Part shown: positions 27,845 through 36,894 of the stretch, piece after piece
Numbering within the stretch: position 1 is the stretch's first letter
Layout of the letters: each line of letters begins with the position of its first letter
Assembly (NCBI GenBank): GCA_041751095.1
Contig: JBGSYC010000136.1
Coordinates: 61,150 to 125,149 of the forward strand
Direction of reading: 5' to 3'
Length of the DNA stretch: 64,000 nucleotides
Source of the DNA: JADCRZ01 sp041751095
GTDB taxonomy: Bacteria; Bacteroidota; Bacteroidia; Chitinophagales; Chitinophagaceae
Notes under the pieces: model-generated
Databases searched by the model: none
Seen by the model: the letters and a program-made list of their open reading frames with translations, nothing else
Told to the model about the DNA's origin: nothing
Program-made: the position numbers and the translations under genes

Positions 27845-29005
27845 CTAACGGGTTGAAAACTTGTAAACGGTTGTTTCCCGGTATGTTTCTCCGGGCTTAA
27901 GAATAGTAGTAGGAAAAGAAGGCTGGTTTGGTGAATCAGGGAAATGCTGGGTCTCGAGACAAAACCCCGCGTGCTTAGGGTACACATTACCGTTCTTTCC
28001 GCCTTTCAGTGTACCATTAAGGAAGTTGCCGGAATAAAACTGCACACCTGGCTGCGTTGTAAAAACTTCCATATACCTGCCGCTGGCGGAATCATACGCA
28101 GTCGCTGCCAGGCTTAATTCCCCGCCGGACTTATTAAGAACATAATTATGATCGTAGCCGCCCTTTACCGAAGGCAGGTCGCGACCAATTTTTTTTGGTG
28201 TTGTAAAATCCATCGGAGTGCCTTTCACCGGAGGGAGCTGACCCGTAGGGATCAGTTTGTCGTTAACTATAGTATACCTGTCTGCATTGACTCGTAATTC
28301 ATGATCTTCTATCGTTGGTGAAGCTCCTGCCGACAGATTGAAATAGGAATGGTTGGTAAGATTCACCGGGGTTGGCTTATCGGTAGTGGCGGTGTAGTCG
28401 ATTTTTAACTCGTTGTTGCCGGTGAGGGTATACACAACCTGCGCATGAAGGTTACCGGGATATCCTTCCTCGCCATCCTTGCTGTCGTAGGTCAATGTTA
28501 AGCTGCTATCAGACGGCTGGGCTGTCCACACCACTTTATCAAACCCTTTTTGACCACCATGAAGCGAATTGCCATTATTATTGGCGGCCAGGGTATAGGT
28601 TTTTCCATCCAACTCAAATTTCGCGTTTGCTATCCGGTTTGCATACCTGCCAACCAGTGATCCGAAAAAGGGATTGCCCTTCTGAACATACCCCGATAAC
28701 GAGTCAAAACCGAGCACGACGTCTCCCGGATTTCCTTTCCGGTCGGGAACTATAATGTCGGTGACCGTGCCACCATAATTCAAGATACTGACCACCATAC
28801 CGTTTGCATTCTTCAGGGTGTACTCAATGACATCCTGATTGTCATGTTTGCCTAATGATTGTTGATTCATGGACGAGCTGGATGTTGTTAACGAATCTTT
28901 TGGAGAACCTGCATCAGTTTCTTTGCTTTCATTGTTATTGCAGAAAGTCAGCAACAAACTACCTGATAAAACCATGCAAATAGGTAAACAAAAGAGTTTC
29001 TTCAT
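27845..29005 (-). CDS. Aldose 1-epimerase (galactose mutarotase), exported
   Basis: This 386-residue protein has an N-terminal signal with a cysteine at position 22 (LLTFC), probably a lipoprotein, though the lipobox is not ideal. The catalytic residues are present: NSLHGG, VNLTNHSYFNLS (the general-acid His), GYDHNYVL (Asp) and FCLETQHFPDSPN with the base Glu. It interconverts alpha and beta anomers of aldoses. Extracytoplasmic mutarotases of this length are common in Bacteroidota. It lies 61 bases upstream of the SMP-30-like gene and is probably co-transcribed with it. Confidence 0.92.
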   Translation of the reverse strand: MKKLFCLPICMVLSGSLLLTFCNNNESKETDAGSPKDSLTTSSSSMNQQSLGKHDNQDVIEYTLKNANGMVVSILNYGGTVTDIIVPDRKGNPGDVVLGFDSLSGYVQKGNPFFGSLVGRYANRIANAKFELDGKTYTLAANNNGNSLHGGQKGFDKVVWTAQPSDSSLTLTYDSKDGEEGYPGNLHAQVVYTLTGNNELKIDYTATTDKPTPVNLTNHSYFNLSAGASPTIEDHELRVNADRYTIVNDKLIPTGQLPPVKGTPMDFTTPKKIGRDLPSVKGGYDHNYVLNKSGGELSLAATAYDSASGRYMEVFTTQPGVQFYSGNFLNGTLKGGKNGNVYPKHAGFCLETQHFPDSPNQPSFPTTILKPGETYRETTVYKFSTR

Positions 29006-29229
29006 ATAAATGTATGTTAATCGTTTTTAGTGACCATTAATGTTTATTAAAAATTAATCATGCTCTCAGATCATTACATATTTTTTCCGAAATACTTTTC
29101 CCCAAAGCTTAAACCGCATTTAATTCTACGGGCTTTATCTCCACTTAAATCCGCATGTAAAATTGTGATCTTCGCGCTTTGCACGGAACATATCTAAAAC
29201 GTGAAGATAATGATATAAAAAACATGCGT

Positions 29230-30720
29230 TTAGGTTACGGCATCCTTTGTCCACTCGTTATTCAACAACCTCCAGATATGTAAGGGGTTACTGTCGGCCA
29301 ACTCCCGCGGCAATAATGATTGCGGACAATTTTGGTAACATACAGACCGAACCCAACGCTTTACCGATTGAATGCCAACCGAGGTAAACCGGCTGTCGGT
29401 TGTTGCCGGGAAAGGCCCTCCGTGCACCATTGAAGGACAGACCTCGACCCCTGTCGGAACATTGTTAAAAACCACCCTTCCCGCTATTTCCGCGGCCATT
29501 GTAACCAGATCGCTGTGCTCACGAAAATCATTTTCTGTACCCATTAAAGAAGTGGTCAGTTGGCCGCTTACCACCTTCCATGAGTTTTTTAATTCATTCA
29601 TGTCCCTGCACTTGACCAGAAGCGAAAACGGGCCGAAAACTTCCTCCTGTAAAATATGATTTTCCAGGAAAACCTCCCCTGTTACTGAAGCAACGCTGGG
29701 GGTGGCCTCCAGTTCTCCAGCTTCTGCCGCCGGTTCGTACTGTTGAACACCGTGCTGGCCCAATGCGTTTTGCATTCTTTCCTTATATGTCTTCCAGATT
29801 GTTTTATTTAGCATCCGGGCTGGCGACACCTGTTTTACTTCTGTATTCAGTTGCACCAGAAAATCATCTAACGCCTCGCTCTCCACGCCAAACATAACAC
29901 CGGGACTGGTACAAAACTGACCCATGCTAAGGGTAACTGATCCGGCAAAAGCTTTAGCCAATGATAAACCATTTTGACGAAGCGTATCAGGCAGAAAAAC
30001 TACCGGGTTAACACTTCCCATTTCTGAGAATACGGGGATAGGAGATTTTCGTTGTTGGGCGTAATCATATAATGCTTTCCCGCCTGTGAATGATCCGGTA
30101 AAACCTACGGCAGCGGTATGCGGATGTTGAACCAGTGCTTTCCCGGTTTCGTAAGATCCAAATACATGTTGACATACGGCTTCCGGCATCTTGCAGGCGG
30201 CGATTGATCTTTTAATAGCCTCATACACCATCGATGAAGTTGCGGAATGTGCTTCATGGGCTTTCACTACAACCGGGCAACCGGCCGCCAATGCAGACGC
30301 GGTGTCCCCTCCCGCTGTGGAGAACGCAAAGGGAAAATTGCTGGCGCCAAAAACGATTACCGGCCCCAGGGGGATGCACATTTTCCGGATATCAGGTTTC
30401 GGAACCGGGGTTCGTCCCGGAATAGCCGTATCTATCGATGCCTCTACCCAACTGCCCTCACGCAACATAGCTGCAAACGAACGCAGCTGCATCGTAGCCC
30501 TTTGCCTCTCTCCCATGAGGCGTGGTAACGGCAAATTGGTTTCTTCCGCAGCTTTAAGAATCAATGAATCCCCTAAAGCCTCAATTTCAACTGCAATGGA
30601 TTCCAGGAAATCGGCCCGCTGAAACGGGGCCGTTTTGCGGTAAACTGCAAAATCATTTGCTGCCGCTTTCATTATATTGTCAATATCCTGAACTGTTGCC
30701 GGAGTAAATGAAGAGGTCAT
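29230..30720 (-). CDS. Alpha-ketoglutarate semialdehyde (2,5-dioxovalerate) dehydrogenase-like ALDH
   Basis: This 496-residue aldehyde dehydrogenase has the active-site Cys270 in MGQFCTSPG and the general-base Glu233 in FSEMGSVNPV. Those two blocks are characteristic of KGSADH, the last enzyme of oxidative pentose and hexarate breakdown, rather than of general ALDHs. The cofactor is probably NADP+. There is no signal peptide, so it is cytoplasmic. It precedes the epimerase and the lactonase-like gene on the same strand but with a 224-base gap. No dehydratase or aldolase of the pathway is in the window. Confidence 0.87.
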   Translation of the reverse strand: MTSSFTPATVQDIDNIMKAAANDFAVYRKTAPFQRADFLESIAVEIEALGDSLILKAAEETNLPLPRLMGERQRATMQLRSFAAMLREGSWVEASIDTAIPGRTPVPKPDIRKMCIPLGPVIVFGASNFPFAFSTAGGDTASALAAGCPVVVKAHEAHSATSSMVYEAIKRSIAACKMPEAVCQHVFGSYETGKALVQHPHTAAVGFTGSFTGGKALYDYAQQRKSPIPVFSEMGSVNPVVFLPDTLRQNGLSLAKAFAGSVTLSMGQFCTSPGVMFGVESEALDDFLVQLNTEVKQVSPARMLNKTIWKTYKERMQNALGQHGVQQYEPAAEAGELEATPSVASVTGEVFLENHILQEEVFGPFSLLVKCRDMNELKNSWKVVSGQLTTSLMGTENDFREHSDLVTMAAEIAGRVVFNNVPTGVEVCPSMVHGGPFPATTDSRFTSVGIQSVKRWVRSVCYQNCPQSLLPRELADSNPLHIWRLLNNEWTKDAVT

Positions 30721-30977
30721 AACTTATCAGATAATGTTGTTAACGGTTATAAGATGATAAAATTAGTTTAATGGACTATCACTCCCAATAATAAATCACA
30801 ACTCACCCTCATATCATAATACTAATGGTCACCGGAAAAAACAGCAAAGCATTTGGGAAGCTATAATGCTATATGCTTAGCTGTTCACAGAAAAACCATA
30901 TAGCTAATTAAAATTAACCCTGAGCCTAAGCAGAAAAGAGGGCTAAATCCGTTGGTGAGTAACGTAATCCTACTCCC

Positions 30978-32162
30978 ATGAGATCCCCACAAGTCCTGCT
31001 GACACTTTTATGGGCAGTAATTCCTGCCTGTATATTTTCGTTGAGATCCTCTGCCCAATGCCCAAATGGTGCAGTGTCTAAATCTTTGTCATACGGCATA
31101 AATTTATCGGGTGGGGGAAATGATACGCATAAATTCGCTTTTCCTCAATTTGACCCATCACTTGGCACGCTTGTAAAGGTGGATATCAGCAACCTGATTA
31201 CTGTTAAATATAATTACCAGTTGGAGAATACGGATACAGTGGCCATTAATTACAAAGTGCGTGTAAACAGAACCGATGAAATTGTATGTTCAGCTCTGCA
31301 AACGCCTCTAAGCACATCCCAGTTTAAAGTTATGTCCACTCACCCCTTATTACCCTTTGATGGAATCACCGGTTCCGGACCCGACTATGTTTCTGCAGGC
31401 CCGATATATCCTTACGCCAGCTACCCTGAAAATTATAGCATCACAAATAATGTAGCGGGTTTTCTGGGGAATGGAAATGTTCAGTTCGATTATTCCTCTA
31501 TTACCGATTCTTATCCTTCAGGAAGCAGCCATTATTTGTATAAAACCAATGCAATTGATTCTATCAGCGTTAGTTTAACCTATGTTTATTGTGTAACCAG
31601 CTTGCTTCCAGCAGAAATCAGCAATTTTACGGCAAATAAAATGCCCGGTGAAAATGTGCAGCTAACCTGGTTTACATCAAACGACCACCAGGGTAAGAAG
31701 TACGAAACCCAGGTAAGCTTTGATGCTAAAACTTTTGTAACCTTTAAAGTAATATTGCCGGGAACTTATCCCGCCAGTGTATTCCAGACCACGTACATAC
31801 CCAATCAAAAAGACCAAAGGAAGATCTTTTTTCGCATTAAACAGGTGGAGGCAGGTGTCAGTGAAAAATATTCCGCGATTAAAAGCGTAATCCTCCCTGA
31901 ACCAAAAAAATCCGCGATGATCGTATATCCCACAATCTCAACGGGCCTGGTAAATATCTATTTTCCGGACGCCGCGAGAGAAAACCGGCAGATACAGATC
32001 ATATCTATGTCAGGGGAGGTAATGCATCAGTCTTTATCCATTAAAACCAACCTGGTAAAAATAACATTACCTCAAAAAATGGCGAAAGGAATGTATTTTA
32101 TAACCGCTGTCAACGTAAAAACACAGGAATGTCAAAGATCGGGGTTCATGATAAATATGTAA
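30978..32162 (+). CDS. Secreted protein with C-terminal type IX secretion sorting domain
   Basis: This 394-residue protein has a signal peptide (about 1-26). An unrecognised N-terminal beta region spans about 27-210. A linker typical of Chitinophagaceae cargo follows (LLPAEISNFTANKMPGENVQLTW), with a fibronectin-like segment, and a type A T9SS sorting domain at about 315-394 (AMIVYPTISTGLVNIYF, MSGEVMHQ, KMAKGMYFITAV). The passenger's function is unknown. The stop is 11 bases from the convergent rimO stop. Confidence 0.82.
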   Translation: MRSPQVLLTLLWAVIPACIFSLRSSAQCPNGAVSKSLSYGINLSGGGNDTHKFAFPQFDPSLGTLVKVDISNLITVKYNYQLENTDTVAINYKVRVNRTDEIVCSALQTPLSTSQFKVMSTHPLLPFDGITGSGPDYVSAGPIYPYASYPENYSITNNVAGFLGNGNVQFDYSSITDSYPSGSSHYLYKTNAIDSISVSLTYVYCVTSLLPAEISNFTANKMPGENVQLTWFTSNDHQGKKYETQVSFDAKTFVTFKVILPGTYPASVFQTTYIPNQKDQRKIFFRIKQVEAGVSEKYSAIKSVILPEPKKSAMIVYPTISTGLVNIYFPDAARENRQIQIISMSGEVMHQSLSIKTNLVKITLPQKMAKGMYFITAVNVKTQECQRSGFMINM

Positions 32163-32173
32163 TTGGAGCCTGA

Positions 32174-33490
32174 TTAGTTTAAAAAAACCTGTTCGCCTTC
32201 CAGATCGTAATCATATGCCTTGGTGATTTTTACATAAACGAAATCACCGGTCGTGAGTTTCCCGGGAGATGAAATGATGACTTCATTGTCTACCTCTACG
32301 CTGTCAAATTCGGTTCGGCCGATATAACGCCCCGCTTCCTTCCGGTCAATCAAAACCCTGAATATCTTTCCGGTCTTTTGAAGATTTTTCTCAAAACTGA
32401 TCTCCTGCTGTACTTCCATAACCTCCTGCGCCCTTCTCTCTTTTTCCTCAGAAGGAACATCATCGGTTAACTGGTATGCGCCGGTACCTTCCTCATGACT
32501 GTAAGCAAATACTCCTACCCTGTCGAAGCGGTGAAGTATCAGAAAGTCCTTCATCAGTTCGACGTCTTCCAATGTTTCCCCGGGAAAACCGGTAATCAGT
32601 GTCGTACGCAGGCATATTCCGGGCACCTTCGACCGGATGGTATCAATCAGTGCATTCATTTCAGCGCACGTGATCTGCCTTTTCATGGATTTAAGCATCC
32701 GGTCACTGGCATGCTGCAAAGGCAGATCCAGGTATTTGCAAATATTGTCACGATCACGTATGGTATCCAATATTTCAAGAGGGAATTTCGAGGGATAGGC
32801 ATAGTGCAATCGTATCCATTCCAGCCCATCGATATCGGCCAGCGAGTTCAACAGCTCCGGCAGCATTCTTTTTTTGTAGAGATCGAGCCCGTAATAGGTA
32901 AGTTCCTGGGCGATCAGCATAATTTCTTTAACTCCTCTTCTTACCAGACCCCTGGCTTCATCTACCAGTCGATCAATCGGTTTGCTTACATGGGCGCCAC
33001 GCATGAGAGGTATCGCACAAAAGGAGCAGGTGCGGTTACACCCTTCCGATATCTTAAGGTATGCATAATGAGAAGGCGTACTTAATAATCGCTCGCCTAC
33101 CAGTTCAGACTGGTAATTGATATCAAATTTCCTGAGCAGTTGCGGCAGTTCAAACGTTCCAAAATAGGCATCAACTTCAGGTATTTCCGTTTCAAGATTA
33201 TTTTTATACCGTTCGCTTAAGCAACCCGTAACGTAAACTTTATCTATTTTACCCCTTCTTTTCAGGTTCACCTGCTCAAGGATTGTATTTACCGATTCTT
33301 CTTTTGCCTTATCAATAAATCCGCACGTGTTTACGATAACGATGTTGTGATCTCTTTTGTTGGTTTCATGCACCACATTGATATCATTGGCGATAAGCTG
33401 GCCACTGAGCACCTCACTATCGACCATATTCTTACTACAGCCAAGGGTAATGATGTTCACCTTGTCCTTCTTTAATCCTTTTGTTTTCAT
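32174..33490 (-). CDS. rimO: Ribosomal protein S12 methylthiotransferase RimO
   Basis: This 438-residue enzyme has three cysteines of the N-terminal Fe-S cluster (Cys18, Cys56, Cys90), the radical-SAM motif Cys151-x3-Cys155-x2-Cys158 (CNRTCSFC), and a C-terminal TRAM domain (about 375-438). It adds a methylthio group to an aspartate of S12. RimO rather than MiaB is indicated by GCSKNMVDSEVLSGQL and by its position beside ftsY and the L28/L33 genes. On the minus strand TACCTTTG lies only 7 bases before the ATG. Confidence 0.95.
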   Translation of the reverse strand: MKTKGLKKDKVNIITLGCSKNMVDSEVLSGQLIANDINVVHETNKRDHNIVIVNTCGFIDKAKEESVNTILEQVNLKRRGKIDKVYVTGCLSERYKNNLETEIPEVDAYFGTFELPQLLRKFDINYQSELVGERLLSTPSHYAYLKISEGCNRTCSFCAIPLMRGAHVSKPIDRLVDEARGLVRRGVKEIMLIAQELTYYGLDLYKKRMLPELLNSLADIDGLEWIRLHYAYPSKFPLEILDTIRDRDNICKYLDLPLQHASDRMLKSMKRQITCAEMNALIDTIRSKVPGICLRTTLITGFPGETLEDVELMKDFLILHRFDRVGVFAYSHEEGTGAYQLTDDVPSEEKERRAQEVMEVQQEISFEKNLQKTGKIFRVLIDRKEAGRYIGRTEFDSVEVDNEVIISSPGKLTTGDFVYVKITKAYDYDLEGEQVFLN

Positions 33491-33497
33491 GCGAGTG

Positions 33498-33505
33498 CAA
33501 AGGTA
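33498..33505 (-). promoter_or_regulatory. Candidate -7 promoter element of rimO
   Basis: Reading on the minus strand, TACCTTTG matches TAnnTTTG and ends 7 bases before the rimO ATG at 33490. If it is used, transcription would start at or within a few bases of the start codon. No clear -33 box is visible. Confidence 0.35.
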
Positions 33506-33585
33506 GCAATTCTGCGCAGAACTTAAGGTTTGAGAACTCCTTAAGACAATGTACGGAAGACTTGATGGATTGAGGCCAACAGGCT

Positions 33586-34554
33586 TTATTCCTGTCTTTC
33601 AAGATTAAACAAAGTATCCACGAATTCGTGTTTATTGAAGATTACCAGGTCCTCCATCTTTTCACCTGTTCCGATAAATTTGACCGGAATCCTGAACTGA
33701 TTAGCAATTGCAAGCACCACTCCTCCTTTGGCTGTGCCGTCAAGCTTTGTTATCGCCAGCGCTGTCACTTCAGTTGCGGCGGTAAACTGACGGGCCTGCT
33801 CCAGGGCATTCTGTCCTGTAGATCCATCGAGAACGAGCAGAACCTCGTGAGGCGCCTCCGGAATTAGTTTTCCAACTACCCGTTTCATTTTACTGAGCTC
33901 TTCCATGAGGTGTGCTTTGTTATGTAATCTCCCCGCAGTATCGATAATTACGATATCGGCGCCCCTTGCTATTCCGCTTTGCACAGAGTCAAAAGCCACG
34001 GCTCCGGGATCCGAACCCATTCCCTGCTTAACGATAGGAACTCCGGCCCGCTCACTCCAGATCGTTAACTGGTCAACAGCTGCCGCCCGGAATGTATCGG
34101 CTGCACCCAGCAGAACAGACTTACCCGCCTTTTTGAAATTATAAGCAAGCTTTCCGATCGTGGTGGTCTTTCCAACCCCGTTAACACCCACAACCAAAAT
34201 CACATATGGTTTCGCAGGCAGTAAAGAGGAGAAGGAATAATTGTTTGACTCCGGTGCGTCAACCAGTATACTTTCAATCTCCTGCTGCAGAATCTGGTTC
34301 AATTCAGAGGTGTTAACATATTTATCTCTCGCAACGCGCTCTTCTATTTTTTTAATTATAGCTATTGTAGTATCGAGCCCTACATCAGAGCTTACAAGCG
34401 CATTTTCAAGTTCGTCGAGCACTTCCTCATCAACCGTACTCTTGCCAGCTATAGCCTTGGTTATCTTTGAAAAAAAGTTTTCTTTGGTTTTTTGTAAACC
34501 CTGGTCCAGGTTTTCCTTTTCTTTTCTTCCGAATATTTTATCAAATAATCCCAT
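33586..34554 (-). CDS. ftsY: Signal recognition particle receptor FtsY
   Basis: This 322-residue GTPase has the SRP-type NG domain: helical N-domain at about 30-105, P-loop GVNGVGKTT at 123-131, DTFRAAA, DTAGR and TKLDGTAKGG. The acidic A-domain of E. coli FtsY is missing; only about 30 charged residues precede the N-domain, which is usual in Bacteroidota. It docks ribosome-SRP complexes at the inner membrane. The rimO gene follows 95 bases downstream on the same strand. Confidence 0.96.
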   Translation of the reverse strand: MGLFDKIFGRKEKENLDQGLQKTKENFFSKITKAIAGKSTVDEEVLDELENALVSSDVGLDTTIAIIKKIEERVARDKYVNTSELNQILQQEIESILVDAPESNNYSFSSLLPAKPYVILVVGVNGVGKTTTIGKLAYNFKKAGKSVLLGAADTFRAAAVDQLTIWSERAGVPIVKQGMGSDPGAVAFDSVQSGIARGADIVIIDTAGRLHNKAHLMEELSKMKRVVGKLIPEAPHEVLLVLDGSTGQNALEQARQFTAATEVTALAITKLDGTAKGGVVLAIANQFRIPVKFIGTGEKMEDLVIFNKHEFVDTLFNLERQE

Positions 34555-34887
34555 TATGAAAATGTGTTTTTAAATTTGCATAAACGTTTTTGGTAGCATA
34601 GCCTGGAAAGGGTGTTAAGTAAATCTGCCATTAGCAATACGCCTGCAAAAACATAAAATTAACTGAATATACTATTGCTTTTGCAATTGTACCAGAAGTG
34701 GTTCTAACAACATTAACAATCTCTATTAAGTCACCTTCAGGTATTGCTTTGAAATTTATTGGGGTAAACGCGAAACATGCTCTTTGCCACGGCTAAGGTT
34801 TCTGTTAGATAGAATACTACATAATACGTTATTTAACATCTATGGTTCATCGCAATATCGGTTATATTGTATTCATATACATTAATT
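34555..34887. other. Gene-free divergent region between ftsY and the histidine kinase
   Basis: AT-rich sequence without a credible reading frame, RNA gene or repeat. It must carry the promoters of both flanking genes; I cannot pick out a clean TAnnTTTG element for either. Confidence 0.4.
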
Positions 34888-35811
34888 ATGGAAGATGGAA
34901 TGTTGCAGGATGCTGATGTAAATGCACTAAAACAGGAAATCGATTCGGTAAAAAAATCCTTCGGGTCAGCACAGAAAAGAATAGAGGAACTGGAATTAGA
35001 AGTGAATGAAAAAAACGACAAGCTTAGTGTACTGAACGAAAGCCTTGCTATTTTAAACAGTGACCTGACCCAATTTGCAACGATTGCGTTCCACCACCTT
35101 CAGGAACCAATAAGAAAGGTAAGGACGTATGCGAGCTACCTGAAAAAAGCCGGTGGCAGCTTGAATCAGGAAGAACGGGACTTCGCTGAAAAAATAGAGA
35201 ATTCTGCGAGGCGGATGTCAGACCTAATTTCAGATTTACTTACGTATGTCATTCTGTTGAGGCCGCAGGACGATGCAGTTGAAAATACCGATCTGAATGA
35301 AATTGTTGACCAGATACTTGCAGATCAGGAATCACTGATACTTGAAAAAAAAGCGGTAATTAAGAAGGATTTGCTCCCGATGATTGAAGCTGTCCCTTCC
35401 CAGATAAGACAACTTTTTTACAGTTTACTCAGCAATGCATTGAAATTTACAAAAGCAGGGATTAAACCTGTTATAGAAATTACATCAAGCTACCTTTCAA
35501 AATCGGACGTATCAAGATACCCTACACTGAATGCAAAGCTTACTTATTGCAAGATAAAATTATCAGATAACGGGATAGGTTTTGAACAGCGGTTTGCGAC
35601 CCATATCTTTAAAATTTTCCAAAAGCTTAGCAGCAAGGAAGAATACCCCGGCACCGGGATGGGCTTAGCATTAGCCCAAAAAATCGCCATAAACCATCAT
35701 GGCATCATAGCTGTAGAAGCAGATGAACAATCCGGAGCCAGATTTTATCTTATTGTCCCTATAAAGATCATTGGTGAACATACCGAAAGAGCTATTAATC
35801 AGAAGGAGTAG
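34888..35811 (+). CDS. Soluble sensor histidine kinase
   Basis: This 307-residue protein starts at the ATG at 34888; the frame runs on to a TTG at 34867. A coiled coil (about 8-60) leads into a HisKA dimerisation domain whose H-box reads AFHHLQEPIRKV. A HATPase domain follows with the N-box LLSNALKFTKAG, DNGIGF, and GTGMGLALAQKIA. There is no PAS, GAF or transmembrane segment, so the signal probably comes from a partner protein. The residue after the phospho-His is His, where relatives such as SHDLQEPLRK have Asp. No response regulator lies next to it. Confidence 0.88.
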   Translation: MEDGMLQDADVNALKQEIDSVKKSFGSAQKRIEELELEVNEKNDKLSVLNESLAILNSDLTQFATIAFHHLQEPIRKVRTYASYLKKAGGSLNQEERDFAEKIENSARRMSDLISDLLTYVILLRPQDDAVENTDLNEIVDQILADQESLILEKKAVIKKDLLPMIEAVPSQIRQLFYSLLSNALKFTKAGIKPVIEITSSYLSKSDVSRYPTLNAKLTYCKIKLSDNGIGFEQRFATHIFKIFQKLSSKEEYPGTGMGLALAQKIAINHHGIIAVEADEQSGARFYLIVPIKIIGEHTERAINQKE

Positions 35812-35818
35812 GGTCAAA

Positions 35819-35855
35819 GCAAAAAGAGCTGTTCCGAAAATCAGAACAGCTCTTA
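35819..35855 (-). terminator. Rho-independent terminator of the rpmB-rpmG-DUF4295 cluster
   Basis: The 11-bp arms 35824-35834 and 35844-35854 (AAGAGCTGTTC and its complement) enclose a 9-base loop. On the minus strand the stem is followed by a run of five T. It lies 26 bases beyond the DUF4295 stop. It may also slow transcription arriving from the histidine kinase gene. Confidence 0.8.
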
Positions 35856-35880
35856 CCTCGTGTACCGGATGCTAATTAAA

Positions 35881-36054
35881 TTATTTCTCTGTCAAAAAAT
35901 CCTTCACCTTGTCCTTATGAACGATCGCTTCCTTAAAGGTATATGAACCGGTTTTAGGGCTGCGAACCGCTTTAATCACTTTAGTCCAGTTTTTCGCTTC
36001 CGCTGCGGCTTTCTGATCTTTTGTCTTTATCGCCGTTTTAGCTGACTTTGCCAT
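35881..36054 (-). CDS. DUF4295 small basic protein (ribosome-associated family of Bacteroidota)
   Basis: This 57-residue protein starts MAKSAKTAIKTKDQKAA and is rich in Lys and Ala, with TGSYTFKEAIVHKDKVKDF near the end. This is the DUF4295 family, which in Bacteroidota is encoded directly after L28 and L33. The context and basic composition suggest a ribosomal or ribosome-associated role; I recall a phylum-specific large-subunit protein being reported from Flavobacterium but cannot confirm that it is this family. It follows rpmG by 52 bases and precedes a strong terminator. Confidence 0.88.
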   Translation of the reverse strand: MAKSAKTAIKTKDQKAAAEAKNWTKVIKAVRSPKTGSYTFKEAIVHKDKVKDFLTEK

Positions 36055-36106
36055 TGATATATGTTATCGGTTTTTAAAGTTTTTTTTACAAAGTACAAAA
36101 CACCAT

Positions 36107-36289
36107 CTATTTAATTTCTTTATGAACCGTTACCTTCTTTAATATAGGATTAAACTTTTTTAACTCAAGGCGTTCAGGCGTATTTTTCTTGTTTTTGGTA
36201 GTAACATAACGGCTGGTACCCGGCATGCCACTGTTCTTATGCTCTGTACATTCCATTATAACCTGAACCCTGCTTCCTTTTTTTGCCAT
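36107..36289 (-). CDS. rpmG: 50S ribosomal protein L33
   Basis: This 60-residue protein begins MAKKGSRVQVIMECTEHK and contains TSRYVTTKNKKNTPERLELKKF, the standard L33 core. Only one cysteine is seen (Cys14), so the zinc-ribbon cysteines are absent and it is the zinc-independent form. It lies between rpmB and the DUF4295 gene. Confidence 0.95.
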   Translation of the reverse strand: MAKKGSRVQVIMECTEHKNSGMPGTSRYVTTKNKKNTPERLELKKFNPILKKVTVHKEIK

Positions 36290-36331
36290 TGTTCGTGTAT
36301 TTAAATATTTCTTTTAATTACCTTCCAGCGC

Positions 36332-36568
36332 TTAAATATGCTGCCCGTTGTCGCGCATGGCCTTTACTACTGCAAGTAAACCGTTCTTATTGATCGTCCT
36401 GATTCCTTCTGTAGATAATTTAATGGTAATCCATTTATCTTCTTCCGCCAAATAAAATCTTTTTGTTTTAAGATTTGGTAAAAATCTCCGTTTGGTTTTT
36501 ATATTTGAATGCGAAACCGTGTTTCCCGAAACCGGCCTTTTACCCGTCACCTGACATACTCTGGACAT
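36332..36568 (-). CDS. rpmB: 50S ribosomal protein L28
   Basis: This 78-residue protein starts MSRVCQVTGKRPVSGNTVSHSN and continues with TKRRFLPNLKTKRFYL, which is the L28 signature. It has a single cysteine and no zinc motif. It is the first gene of the rpmB-rpmG-DUF4295 cluster, with 42 bases to rpmG. The length is normal. Confidence 0.96.
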   Translation of the reverse strand: MSRVCQVTGKRPVSGNTVSHSNIKTKRRFLPNLKTKRFYLAEEDKWITIKLSTEGIRTINKNGLLAVVKAMRDNGQHI

Positions 36569-36651
36569 AGTTCATGAAATTTTTGGACGGCAAAGGTCGT
36601 AAATCTATTTTATTTATCAAAAGAAATGTTACATCTGCCTTGCAGCCGGGG

Positions 36652-36894
36652 TTAGCATACATTTGAAGGTGTCCGGCCATCGACCTCCAAAAGCGCGTTC
36701 AGCCCGATTTCAAGCCCGGAAGTTAACTTCAGGTATCCTGCATTGTCTCTGTTATACAAAGATTGTATCTTTCCCCTTATTACAGACCGGCTGCCATTAT
36801 TCCGGAAAACAATCTCTACCTGCTTACCACTTAACATTATTTCTTCCAGGGCATCGTGAAAGGGGGTACTTATATCAGTGCTTATGTCATCCAT
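36652..36894 (-). CDS. Small Rof-like (Rho-binding antiterminator fold) protein
   Basis: An 80-residue protein using the ATG at 36894; the frame extends to a TTG three codons earlier. The pattern FHDALEEIMLSGKQVEIVFRNNG, then a strand-rich RGKIQSLYNRDNAGYLKLTSGLEI and LNALLEVDGR, resembles the Sm-like fold of Rof/YaeO proteins, which bind Rho. The similarity is in pattern, not strong identity. It is transcribed away from ppk with a 96-base gap. It could equally be an uncharacterised SH3/Sm-like protein. Confidence 0.55.
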   Translation of the reverse strand: MDDISTDISTPFHDALEEIMLSGKQVEIVFRNNGSRSVIRGKIQSLYNRDNAGYLKLTSGLEIGLNALLEVDGRTPSNVC

